Shown here piece by piece: positions 57,492 to 63,976 of a stretch of 64,000 bases of DNA. The translations under genes and the position numbers were made by a program. The notes beneath the pieces are model-generated. The model worked only from the letters and a program-made list of their open reading frames with translations, did not search any database and had not been told where the DNA came from. This DNA comes from Saliniradius amylolyticus (GTDB lineage: Bacteria; Pseudomonadota; Gammaproteobacteria; Enterobacterales; Alteromonadaceae). The stretch spans positions 1,488,001-1,552,000 of the forward strand of contig NZ_CP029347.1 in NCBI RefSeq assembly GCF_003143555.1, read 5' to 3'. Each line of letters starts with the position of its first letter. Position 1 is the stretch's first letter.

Positions 57492-57761
57492 TTAAGCAGC
57501 GTACTGCTGCCAGACATTAACCAACTTTTGGTTGTGCTGGTTGTGCGCTCGCTCAAGGTGAACAGAAACCAGAACCTGAAAGGGATCTAGCTCTAAAAGT
57601 TCCGCAACTTCCACAGCAACAGAATCATCCAAAGTGCCGCCGTGCTTCCGGTATCTGGTCATGGATGATGTTCTCACACCAATTTTCTTCGCAACTGCAT
57701 AGTCGGAACGCAGGTCATACGTGGCTTTCACACGGTCTAGCAATTCGCATGTAGTGAACAT
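57492..57761 (-). CDS. Phage repressor-like protein, DUF3693-like
   Basis: 89 aa from ATG 57761 (GGAG nine bases upstream); a longer frame to 57821 would cover the promoter and is rejected. The fold is a small helix-turn-helix: LLDRVKATYDLRSDYAVAKKIGVRTSSMTRYRK with helices that match DUF3693 phage proteins, then AVEVAELLELDPFQVLVSVHLERA and a C-terminal NQKLVNVWQQYAA. It is transcribed away from the rightward operon, as expected for a lysogeny-type repressor. Operator-like repeats overlap its start region. Confidence 0.65.
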   Translation of the reverse strand: MFTTCELLDRVKATYDLRSDYAVAKKIGVRTSSMTRYRKHGGTLDDSVAVEVAELLELDPFQVLVSVHLERAHNQHNQKLVNVWQQYAA

Positions 57762-57792
57762 TTCGCAATACTCCAGATTTACTCGCAACATA

Positions 57793-57821
57793 AGAATAGT
57801 TAATGCGTTCAAGGCCTGCAA
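57793..57821 (-). promoter_or_regulatory. Repressor promoter
   Basis: On the minus strand TTGCAG (57821-57816), 17-bp spacer, TATTCT (57798-57793). The predicted transcription start overlaps the TTACTCGCAA operator copy at 57779-57788. Confidence 0.5.
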
Positions 57822-57834
57822 CGGTTACACCCTA

Positions 57835-57864
57835 TTGAACTACCTCGATGGGTCGAGCTAATGT
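57835..57864 (+). promoter_or_regulatory. Rightward promoter of the element operon
   Basis: TTGAAC (57835-57840), 18-bp spacer, TAATGT (57859-57864). The spacer holds an inverted repeat CTCGA-TGGG-TCGAG (57844-57857), placed where a bound regulator would block RNA polymerase. Moderate match to sigma-70. Confidence 0.45.
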
Positions 57865-57957
57865 AATTAAGCAATCTGGCTTGGCGGGATTACTCGCAAT
57901 ACTCCAGCGCTTGGCCGGGTTGCGGTTTTTTAGACATTTTCCTTCCTAAATCAGGGT

Positions 57958-58068
57958 CAGGGGGTAGCTCGCGGGAAACCGCGCCCCTGCACCCTTCCCC
58001 TAATGCTACAGGGGCGGAAGTGAATACAACCTAAATCCAAACTAAACGGCCAAGGCCGGGGAAGGGTG
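57958..58068 (+). promoter_or_regulatory. Structured leader that can mask the ribosome binding site of the first operon gene
   Basis: Hairpin 1: CAGGGG (57958-57963) with CCCCTG (57984-57989), enclosing CGCGG-GAAA-CCGCG (57970-57983). Directly after it CACCCTTCCCC (57990-58000) is a perfect 11-nt complement of GGGGAAGGGTG (58058-58068), which contains the Shine-Dalgarno sequence of the gene starting at 58075. A competing small hairpin CCCCT/AGGGG (57997-58001 with 58010-58014) would free the ribosome site. Two mutually exclusive folds are the hallmark of translational attenuation. Alternatively these inverted repeats serve as a replication origin on single-stranded DNA. Confidence 0.6.
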
Positions 58069-58074
58069 ATAACC

Positions 58075-58329
58075 ATGACAGAATTTACACAGCATCCAGG
58101 TTTCGCAATGTTGACCACCTCAGCGCCCGATATGCAGGCGGTGGGGCTTCAAGCCGTTGTGAATGAGCATCACAACTATTTCGCGCTTAATCTCGTGGTA
58201 AACGGGACACGGACCACCACTAAATCGGTAGTGGAATTCCCCAATCTGGCGGAACTGGAAGATTTCTGCAGAAAGCACAACATCGACACCATCGGCACCG
58301 AAGCCCAACGCGAAGCGGCGGGGGTGTGA
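58075..58329 (+). CDS. Small early element protein, unknown function
   Basis: 84 aa, start at ATG 58075 eight bases after GAAGGG. The protein is soluble, with no known motif; the middle (FALNLVVNGTRTTTKSVVEF) looks like beta strands and the end (LAELEDFCRKHNIDTIGTEAQ) like a helix. It is the first gene of the rightward operon and is controlled by the leader. Its stop is two bases before the next ATG (TGATCATG). Confidence 0.6.
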   Translation: MTEFTQHPGFAMLTTSAPDMQAVGLQAVVNEHHNYFALNLVVNGTRTTTKSVVEFPNLAELEDFCRKHNIDTIGTEAQREAAGV

Positions 58330-58331
58330 TC

Positions 58332-58622
58332 ATGCCGTTTGCAGGAATGAGCTCACTCGCTAAAAATCCATCAAAAAGAAAGAGCCTAGCGAGGTGCACC
58401 AAAGAGCGTGATATGCAGGCCGAGAGATTGCACAGCCCCAGAATGGACACCAGAGCCGCTCGATGCCAGCGAATAACCAGGCAGGTAATAGCCGGAATCG
58501 AAACAAGGCAACGATGCGTTAGATATGCCCGCTACAGCATCAACGGCGTTAAATTGTGCGGCCAACATGCCGGAATGGTCGCGTTAGACCACCTGATAAA
58601 GCATTCAGGGGGTGTAGCATGA
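58332..58622 (+). CDS. Small basic Cys/His-containing element protein
   Basis: 96 aa, very basic. It holds several Cys (CTKERD, CQRITR, RCVRYARYSINGVKLCGQHAG) with the last two and the following His arranged like a small zinc-binding knuckle of the type seen in phage and plasmid proteins (RC-x12-LCxxHA). No family assigned. Its end (GCATGA) overlaps the start of the next gene by four bases. Confidence 0.55.
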   Translation: MPFAGMSSLAKNPSKRKSLARCTKERDMQAERLHSPRMDTRAARCQRITRQVIAGIETRQRCVRYARYSINGVKLCGQHAGMVALDHLIKHSGGVA

Positions 58623-58789
58623 AGACAGTGAACACCATTTCTAAATGGGCCGCTTTTGTTTGGCTATGGCGACATGATGCAGAGGCCAAGTGGTACTGGC
58701 TTAGGCAACTCATTAAGGGGGTAGACCTTCGGGAAGCGGTGGCCGATAACCTCATGGACTTCGGCCTGACCAGCAAGGCGGGGGTGTGA
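58619..58789 (+). CDS. Very small Trp-rich element protein
   Basis: 56 aa from the ATGA overlap at 58619. It has five Trp in its first 29 residues (ISKWAAFVWLWRHDAEAKWYW) and a short helical tail (LREAVADNLMDFGL). The amphipathic N-terminus suggests membrane or protein contact; no family recognised. A GGGGGTGT site precedes the start, similar to its neighbours. Confidence 0.5.
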   Translation: MKTVNTISKWAAFVWLWRHDAEAKWYWLRQLIKGVDLREAVADNLMDFGLTSKAGV

Positions 58790-58791
58790 TC

Positions 58792-59232
58792 ATGTTAGGA
58801 GAATTACACACCCTCTGCACCAAATCACAGACCATTGACGCCATCCGCGCCGGTCATAAGCGGGCGCTGGTTGTTCGCAAGGACCGCCATTACTGCGTGG
58901 GCGATTTGCTGGACCTGCGCGACGGGACAGACCGAAAGAGTAACGCTTTTGCGATTATGACGGTGATCACCGATGTGGTGACCCATGACGAGAATCCGGC
59001 CATAGCGCCGGATTTTTGCTGGGTTGAACTCTTTAATACCAATTCGATCCCTGCGCCTGTTTGGAACCAAGTTACCCGCCTGAAAAACAGCTACGAGGCG
59101 GAATGCCATCGACGCAAAGAGTTAGTCCAGCAATTGACCGCTCTAGTCGAAGAAAAATGCAACCTAAAGGACCGAGTGACAGAGCTTGAGGCCCAGCTTG
59201 CTCAGTACCAGCAAGGGAGGGCGGCGGCATGA
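58792..59232 (+). CDS. Element protein with DUF3850-like (PUA/ASCH) N-terminus and coiled-coil tail
   Basis: 146 aa. The segment AIRAGHKRALVVRKDRHYCVGDLLDLRDG resembles DUF3850 proteins of phages, which have an ASCH/PUA-like RNA-binding fold (pattern R-K-x-D-R-x-x-x-V-G-D-x-L-x-L-R). The last third is a coiled coil (KELVQQLTALVEEKCNLKDRVTELEAQLAQY). Start ATG 58792 follows TGATC, after an 18-nt repeat that also occurs at the 58332 start. The stop overlaps the next gene. Confidence 0.6.
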   Translation: MLGELHTLCTKSQTIDAIRAGHKRALVVRKDRHYCVGDLLDLRDGTDRKSNAFAIMTVITDVVTHDENPAIAPDFCWVELFNTNSIPAPVWNQVTRLKNSYEAECHRRKELVQQLTALVEEKCNLKDRVTELEAQLAQYQQGRAAA

Positions 59233-59420
59233 TTGATACAGCTTTGGATATGGCGGGTATTTTTGGTATCGCCATCTATCTGTATGGCCTTGTTTGTAGC
59301 CTGCTTGAGCTAAAAAGAGGATTTCGAGTCTATAAACCCACATCTAAATATCTAGCTACTTCCGTTTTTTGGCCCTTGGTGCTGTTTTACCTGATGTGGA
59401 AAGAGTGGAGGGCGGCTTGA
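59229..59420 (+). CDS. Small two-helix membrane protein of the element
   Basis: 63 aa, ATGA overlap with the previous gene. Two hydrophobic segments (MAGIFGIAIYLYGLVCSLLEL and YLATSVFWPLVLFYLMW) with a basic loop between. It is similar in plan to the next protein (both end in a Trp/Phe-rich helix and a short basic tail), so the pair may have arisen by duplication. Function unknown; could be a virion membrane or lysis protein. Confidence 0.6.
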   Translation: MIDTALDMAGIFGIAIYLYGLVCSLLELKRGFRVYKPTSKYLATSVFWPLVLFYLMWKEWRAA

Positions 59421-59614
59421 TGGACGTAGCACTGGAAATGATTAAAGGCGGCATTGTCGGCTTATATTTAGTTGGTTTTATCATCTTTTTTAGGGATTTA
59501 GTTAAGGGCAGGGAATTGACGTGGAGAAATAAGCTTTGCTTATTGCCAGTGGCGATAATCTGGCCTTTTGTCGTGCTTTGCATCCTCTGGCTGGAAAGGG
59601 AGAAACAAGGATGA
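59420..59614 (+). CDS. Small two-helix membrane protein of the element
   Basis: 64 aa. The start (TGATG) shares one base with the previous stop. Helices at GGIVGLYLVGFIIFFRDLV and KLCLLPVAIIWPFVVLCILWL, with a basic loop and a charged end (EREKQG). It precedes the initiator gene by an ATGA overlap. No family recognised. Confidence 0.6.
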   Translation: MDVALEMIKGGIVGLYLVGFIIFFRDLVKGRELTWRNKLCLLPVAIIWPFVVLCILWLEREKQG

Positions 59615-61449
59615 CCCCCCGCGTAATAGAACACATCCCGGTCAACGTTGGCCGGGACAGACAACCCGCCCCGGAAGCGGGTTTTTTTGGATGCAATTCT
59701 GACGAACTAGCCCAACGCCACGCCCGCTTTACTCAGGAGGAAAAGTGGGAACACAAGTGGTGGGTGAAACAGCAACAATCCCGTCGCGAAGCGCCGCCGG
59801 TAACGGCGGGAACAGATAGGCTTGTCTATACCCGCAAAAGTCCGACAACGGAAAATTCAGGTACAGATAGACGCGAGACAGGGGCAGACAGGCCCGCCAT
59901 ACTGCGATTCTATGGCCGTGAGTGGTCGGGCGAGCAGCGGGTTAGAGTTGAAACATTAGGCCGTCACATGGCCGCACCGGCTCCCCAGCTTGGGGACCGG
60001 TGGACCGAGAAGTTGACCGATAGAGCCGCAAGGGCGATCACCGATTCCGGCGCGTATGTGGCAACGTGCCGCCGTGGCTTTTCAACGTTCCTAACGCTGA
60101 CCTTTGACACCGCCGCAAGGCGGCGCATCCTTGATATTCAGGCATGGCGGAACAACGCCAGCGGCAAAAAGGGCGACAAGTGCGGGGCCGTGATGGCCTC
60201 TGGCAAGTTTAGCTGGGTGTATGGGGTCGGCGATATGTGCTCCGGCCATGAGGCAGCAGGCCCGTTTACGCCGGTAGATTTTGACACCGAAAGCACCATT
60301 GGCCGAGAAGTAAGCCGGTTCTTTGACCTGATGCAGAAGCGTTACCAGCGCGGCTGGACGTGGACGCCCAGCAAGGACGAACGGGAGCAAGCCCAAGGCG
60401 AAATGTTCGCCGCGCCGGTTAAATTCGGGCCAACGTGGGATGTTAAACACACCGACTATGGCCCGGAGCGCGTCCCCGCGCCGCTGGATTATATCTGGGT
60501 GGCCGAAGCACCGCCCAAGTACGGCAAAATTACCAACGCCGTAGGCGAAACCAGGGAAGTGATCACAGGCCAGAATCCCCATGTGCATATTCTGATGAAT
60601 TGGCATGTGCCTAAACAGTATTTCAAGGGCTGGGCGGAGCAGATGGAATCAGCATGGGGGCAGGGCTTCGCCCATCTTGAGCGAATCCACAGCCCCAAAG
60701 CGGCCACCGGGTACTTGCTTAAGGCGCTCGGATACATGACCAAGGGCAACCACACGCTGGATAAAGACACAGGCGAGCTTATCAGCACTCAGGGCTGGAT
60801 ACGGGGCAACCGTTACAACATCAGCCGCAGCGCCCGCGCTCCGGGGTGGGAAGTGCTGGCCGAGTTCGAAGCCGAGCGAGCCAGCCAGGTGCTTTATGAA
60901 ATGGGCATTGAGAAACAAAACGAGCAGCACCGGATTAAGCAGGAGCTGGAGCAGGCCAGAGACAACATAAAGCACGACCAAGCCCAGCTTGCCCGCTGGA
61001 ACCGTTACCACAAAGTACGGCCGGAAGTACAAAAGGCCAACGTCGAGCGCCTGACCCGCCGCCTTGAGCGGGAAAAAGCCCGTTTGGAGGCCCTGCAAAA
61101 GCAGCGCGAAAAAACCGAGTGGGGCCACCGCTATCAAATCACCTTCCGCACCCCGGAGCAGACCCAGGCATTCATCCATCACGCCATCGTTAACCGTGGC
61201 TGGCGGGCTAAGGTCGTTGAGCACAGCAAAAAGGGCGTTCGGCTGGCCGGTGCCGTGGTGGACTGGTGCAAGACCAAGGGCCGCGAGCTGAACAAGGCCG
61301 TGGTTTCCGAGTTCTGGAACCAATGGCGCAACTTGAGTAACCAGGCGATGTGGTTAGACGCGCTTTATGGATTCAGGGCACCGCCCGAAGTGGAGCCGGT
61401 TAACGGCATGATTCCCGCTGACTGGAACTGGTGCGAGGTGGCAGCATGA
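59611..61449 (+). CDS. Rolling-circle replication initiator (HUH endonuclease)
   Basis: 612 aa from the ATGA at 59611. Three motifs of rolling-circle initiators are seen in order: motif 1 FLTLTF (160-165), motif 2 NPHVHILMNW with the HUH histidines 324 and 326, and motif 3 ATGYLLKALGYMTKG with Tyr368, Lys371 and Tyr375. The two-Tyr YxxxY of phiX174 gpA and P2 A is not present exactly: the second Tyr is seven residues on. The C-terminal third is coiled coil (about 430-520) and basic. Length and layout match PM2 P12 (about 630 aa). It nicks the origin and joins to the 5' end, starting rolling-circle replication. Confidence 0.8.
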   Translation: MTPRVIEHIPVNVGRDRQPAPEAGFFGCNSDELAQRHARFTQEEKWEHKWWVKQQQSRREAPPVTAGTDRLVYTRKSPTTENSGTDRRETGADRPAILRFYGREWSGEQRVRVETLGRHMAAPAPQLGDRWTEKLTDRAARAITDSGAYVATCRRGFSTFLTLTFDTAARRRILDIQAWRNNASGKKGDKCGAVMASGKFSWVYGVGDMCSGHEAAGPFTPVDFDTESTIGREVSRFFDLMQKRYQRGWTWTPSKDEREQAQGEMFAAPVKFGPTWDVKHTDYGPERVPAPLDYIWVAEAPPKYGKITNAVGETREVITGQNPHVHILMNWHVPKQYFKGWAEQMESAWGQGFAHLERIHSPKAATGYLLKALGYMTKGNHTLDKDTGELISTQGWIRGNRYNISRSARAPGWEVLAEFEAERASQVLYEMGIEKQNEQHRIKQELEQARDNIKHDQAQLARWNRYHKVRPEVQKANVERLTRRLEREKARLEALQKQREKTEWGHRYQITFRTPEQTQAFIHHAIVNRGWRAKVVEHSKKGVRLAGAVVDWCKTKGRELNKAVVSEFWNQWRNLSNQAMWLDALYGFRAPPEVEPVNGMIPADWNWCEVAA

Positions 61450-61718
61450 GCAACAGATTTCCTCAATCCCTTTACCGACAGCACCTTGCCGACTGGATAC
61501 GAAAGCAACGAAAAGCCCAGGGCATAGGGCAGGGAGAATTGGCAGAAAAAATGGGCGTAACACAGGCCACCTTATCCCGCATTGAGTCCGCAGACGCGGC
61601 GCTAACCTTCGATAATGTAGAGCCAATCATCAAGGCCCTGGGCGGCGGTGAAATCTGCATCCGGATAGGTAATTCGGAAATGACAGTAGGAGTAACACCA
61701 TGTCAGAAAGTGAAATAG
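61446..61718 (+). CDS. XRE-family helix-turn-helix regulator
   Basis: 90 aa, ATGA overlap with the initiator gene. The HTH is LADWIRKQRKAQGIGQGELAEKMGVTQATLSRIESAD (residues 14-50) followed by the helix NVEPIIKALGGGEI. It could be a second regulator acting on late genes or copy control. Its 3' end runs through the ribosome site and start of the following gene. Confidence 0.75.
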   Translation: MSNRFPQSLYRQHLADWIRKQRKAQGIGQGELAEKMGVTQATLSRIESADAALTFDNVEPIIKALGGGEICIRIGNSEMTVGVTPCQKVK

Positions 61719-61848
61719 TAAAGCTGTTCGATGAAGTCATAGCGCCGATAGGCCGGTGGCTTTGTTGGGCAACGCTGGTATGGGTAGTCGTTTTCTATCT
61801 ACCCGAAGAACAAAACACAACACCAACAGAGGTAACACCATGTCAGAA
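61692..61848 (+). repeat. Duplicated translation-start cassette
   Basis: GTAACACCATGTCAGAA (17 nt) is found at 61692-61708 and 61832-61848, each spanning a ribosome site and ATG. The two genes that follow share the first three residues MSE. Both upstream frames end VTPCQK because of it. Confidence 0.75.
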
Positions 61849-61891
61849 GACGCACAACAACCGACCCAATCCGAGTCAGTCGCAAAACTGA
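61700..61891 (+). CDS. Small one-pass membrane protein of the element
   Basis: 63 aa, starting in the first copy of the duplicated start cassette. One membrane helix (WLCWATLVWVVVFYL) follows a short acidic helix (SEIVKLFDEVIAPIG), then a polar tail. Its 3' end overlaps the next gene by 52 bases in another frame, unusual even for this operon. A virion membrane or lysis role is possible. Confidence 0.5.
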   Translation: MSESEIVKLFDEVIAPIGRWLCWATLVWVVVFYLPEEQNTTPTEVTPCQKTHNNRPNPSQSQN

Positions 61892-62145
61892 TAGAGGATG
61901 CGAAGGGGCTAATTCAATTAAGTAAGGAAGCAGCAGATGTACCCGGCTACCGGGTAGACCTGCAAGCGAAAAAGGCGCAGGAGTTAGGCCCCAAGGCCAT
62001 GCAACTGTCCATCAACCTGATTGAAGTTGTGGCCGGTCTGGACCGGCGCACCATTAGCCTGAGTCACCAAGTCAGCCAGCTTTCCCAGATGCTGGAAACG
62101 CTGAAAGACCGAGTTAAGCAGTTGGAGGAGGCCGCCCATGCGTAA
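61840..62145 (+). CDS. Coiled-coil element protein
   Basis: 101 aa, starting in the second copy of the start cassette. It is soluble and helical, with KLIEDAKGLIQLSKEAADV and the C-terminal coiled coil ISLSHQVSQLSQMLETLKDRV. No family recognised. It overlaps the next gene by 8 bp. Confidence 0.6.
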   Translation: MSEDAQQPTQSESVAKLIEDAKGLIQLSKEAADVPGYRVDLQAKKAQELGPKAMQLSINLIEVVAGLDRRTISLSHQVSQLSQMLETLKDRVKQLEEAAHA

Positions 62146-62710
62146 AGACAATCCAAAAATCGTCGGTGAGATTGATTGTCAGAACCCCGCCTGTGATGAA
62201 ATTGCATCGGTTCGCCAGCGCTCCAACGGGCGTAATCTGTATTACACCTATTGCGAGCACTGCAAGAGCTTAAACCAGACCGGGGATGATGCCTTTCAGG
62301 ATTACGTGGCCGAGAATATGCGCGAAGTTGGCACCGGAAAACCCGAACAACCCGCAGCAGATGCGGTTTCTGAACCCGAATCAGAACCGAATGGCGAAAC
62401 CGAACAACCCGAATCAGACACCGAAACTCAGACCGAACCGGAACCCGAGCAGGAGCCCGAGCCGTTGGCCGCTCGAACCGAATCCGGCGCGGAAAATGAG
62501 AATAAATCCGAGCCGGAATTGTGGCGGCCATCGTCCAAACCCGCCGCCAAAACCGCAGCAGAGCCGGAAAAGACCGAATCCGAAAAGGGCGGCTTAACCG
62601 GCTGGCATATTTTCGGCCTGGTTGCTCTTGTGATCATGGTCGGAGCTGGGGGCTATTTCGCCTTTAAACGGCTTTCCCGTAAGGCTGAACCACAACCACA
62701 GGGGGCGTAA
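62138..62710 (+). CDS. Zinc-ribbon, acidic linker and C-terminal membrane-anchor protein
   Basis: 190 aa with three distinct parts. Residues 1-50 hold a Cys4 ribbon: Cys14, Cys19, Cys39 and Cys42, with IASVRQRS between, a pattern reminiscent of Ogr/Delta-type phage activators. Residues 60-150 are a Glu/Pro/Gln-rich low-complexity stretch. Residues 153-175 form one membrane helix (WHIFGLVALVIMVGAGGYFAF) with a basic end (KRLSRK). I know no named family with this combination. The tail-anchor topology puts the ribbon on the cytosolic or virion-inner side. Confidence 0.65.
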   Translation: MRKDNPKIVGEIDCQNPACDEIASVRQRSNGRNLYYTYCEHCKSLNQTGDDAFQDYVAENMREVGTGKPEQPAADAVSEPESEPNGETEQPESDTETQTEPEPEQEPEPLAARTESGAENENKSEPELWRPSSKPAAKTAAEPEKTESEKGGLTGWHIFGLVALVIMVGAGGYFAFKRLSRKAEPQPQGA

Positions 62711-63204
62711 TGGATTCGGTTTTTGATGGTATGGATCTGGACAGCTTCCTGACCGAAACGGCAGAAAGCGAAGCCAAGACCGAATCCGGCGATTCGGTCC
62801 AGACCGGCGAGGAATCAGGGGGTAGAACCGAATTCCTCACCGAGGAACAGGCCAAGGAGAAGGTTTTATCCAGCGCCCGGACGCTGACAAACTGCATCGG
62901 CATGGTAACGCGCACCGATGCCACCTTATCGGAGCTTGAATATCGGGATCTGGCCGACACACTCGCCCCCGGCGTCTGCAAGCTGTTTAACAGCGAGGAC
63001 GAGTTGCCGCCTTGGGTGAAGCAATTACTGGATTACATGCCCTATATGGGGATGGGTTTTGCCACGCTCATGTTCGGTTTCTCTGTATTCCGTAAAGTGA
63101 AAACCGAAAAGTTGATCCAGGCGAAGCGCGAAAAGGAGTTGAACCCAAGAAAGGACCAGGACAACAAGACAGAAGGGGGCGCGGATGGCGATCAATCCGA
63201 ATAA
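62710..63204 (+). CDS. Acidic one-pass membrane protein of the element
   Basis: 164 aa, TAATG overlap with the previous gene. The N-terminal 45 residues are acidic (TETAESEAKTESGDSV), a helical domain follows (ARTLTNCIGMVTRTDATL, YRDLADTLAPGVCKLF), then a membrane segment at about 108-127 (YMPYMGMGFATLMFGFSVF) and a strongly charged tail. Shares the acidic Lys-Thr-Glu-Ser repeats with the previous gene. Overlaps the ATPase gene by 20 bp. Confidence 0.6.
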   Translation: MDSVFDGMDLDSFLTETAESEAKTESGDSVQTGEESGGRTEFLTEEQAKEKVLSSARTLTNCIGMVTRTDATLSELEYRDLADTLAPGVCKLFNSEDELPPWVKQLLDYMPYMGMGFATLMFGFSVFRKVKTEKLIQAKREKELNPRKDQDNKTEGGADGDQSE

Positions 63205-63976
63205 CGCCCTTGATTCTGAGCACATCACCTATGTGGCCGCGTCCGGCAATGGGAAGGGCGTTGCGATTAACTGGATGGGGTTAATACCGGCCAAGCCCTG
63301 CTTGGCTATCTTCGACCCTTACGGCGAATACCAGTACCAGAACCGGCAAGGCGGCATCGGGGGCCGCGCCGTTTACCACTTCAAGACCCGCAAAGCCTTT
63401 GGCCGCGCCTTTGCCACCGCATGGAAAAGTGGCAAGCCGTTCAGGGTAGCGTATCAGCCACAGTCTGGATGTGATCGCGCCGAGCTGCTGTGGTTCTGCC
63501 AATTGATGTGGGCGGCCAGTGATGGCGCTCGCCGGTTGCATGTTCATATCTCCGAGCTGGCCCGAATGGTCCTGTCCTCGGGTAAGGAATCGAGCATTCT
63601 GGGCGAATGCTACACCGGCGGCCGCAAGTTTGGCCTGATCATGAGCGCCGACTTTCAGCGTTCAACCGAGGTGCCTAAAACGGTCTGGTCAAACTCACCG
63701 GTTAAGGTTGTCGGCGGTCAGGAATCCATGATTGACGCCGAGCGAATGAAGTCAGAATTAAGCTGCTCACTGGATGAAGTCGTGCAGCTTGGCAAGCTCA
63801 ACGAGGCGTTTAAGGTGGGCGAAGATAAAACCCGACTCCACTATCTGCTGAAAAAGCCAGGGCTAGGCAACTATGAAAAAGTGGCTCTGAACATAAAACC
63901 GAATAAACCGCTACTGGCGCGGGTTCCAGCCCAGTTTAAAGCCCAATCCAAGCAATACCGGCTGATTAACGCTTAA
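63185..63976 (+). CDS. HerA/FtsK-like P-loop ATPase, candidate genome-packaging enzyme
   Basis: 263 aa, no membrane helix. The P-loop reads ASGNGKG (residues 19-25) with Gly where Ser or Thr is usual. It is followed by LAIFDPYGEYQY (40-51), very like the HerA signature FDPHGEY. A Walker-B-like strand LHVHISELARM (118-128) has Ser-Glu in place of Asp-Glu. A later FGLIMSADFQRS holds a sensor Gln158. This layout fits packaging ATPases of tailless membrane-containing phages (PM2 P9 type) better than Zot/pI of filamentous phages, which have a C-terminal membrane helix. The degenerate P-loop may affect activity. Confidence 0.65.
   Translation: MAINPNNALDSEHITYVAASGNGKGVAINWMGLIPAKPCLAIFDPYGEYQYQNRQGGIGGRAVYHFKTRKAFGRAFATAWKSGKPFRVAYQPQSGCDRAELLWFCQLMWAASDGARRLHVHISELARMVLSSGKESSILGECYTGGRKFGLIMSADFQRSTEVPKTVWSNSPVKVVGGQESMIDAERMKSELSCSLDEVVQLGKLNEAFKVGEDKTRLHYLLKKPGLGNYEKVALNIKPNKPLLARVPAQFKAQSKQYRLINA

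Larger units (their letters stand above)
57763..57907. repeat. Operator-like repeats around the repressor promoter
   Basis: TCGCAATACTCCAG is present at 57763-57776 and 57894-57907 (perfect 14-bp copies). TTACTCGCAA occurs at 57779-57788 and again at 57890-57899, so three TCGCAAYA units flank the two divergent promoters. They are suited to bind the adjacent repressor. Confidence 0.6.

Noticed and set aside
63185-63976. Zot / gene I assembly protein of filamentous phage
   Set aside because: No membrane helix, and the FDPYGEY motif is that of HerA/FtsK-type ATPases rather than Zot.
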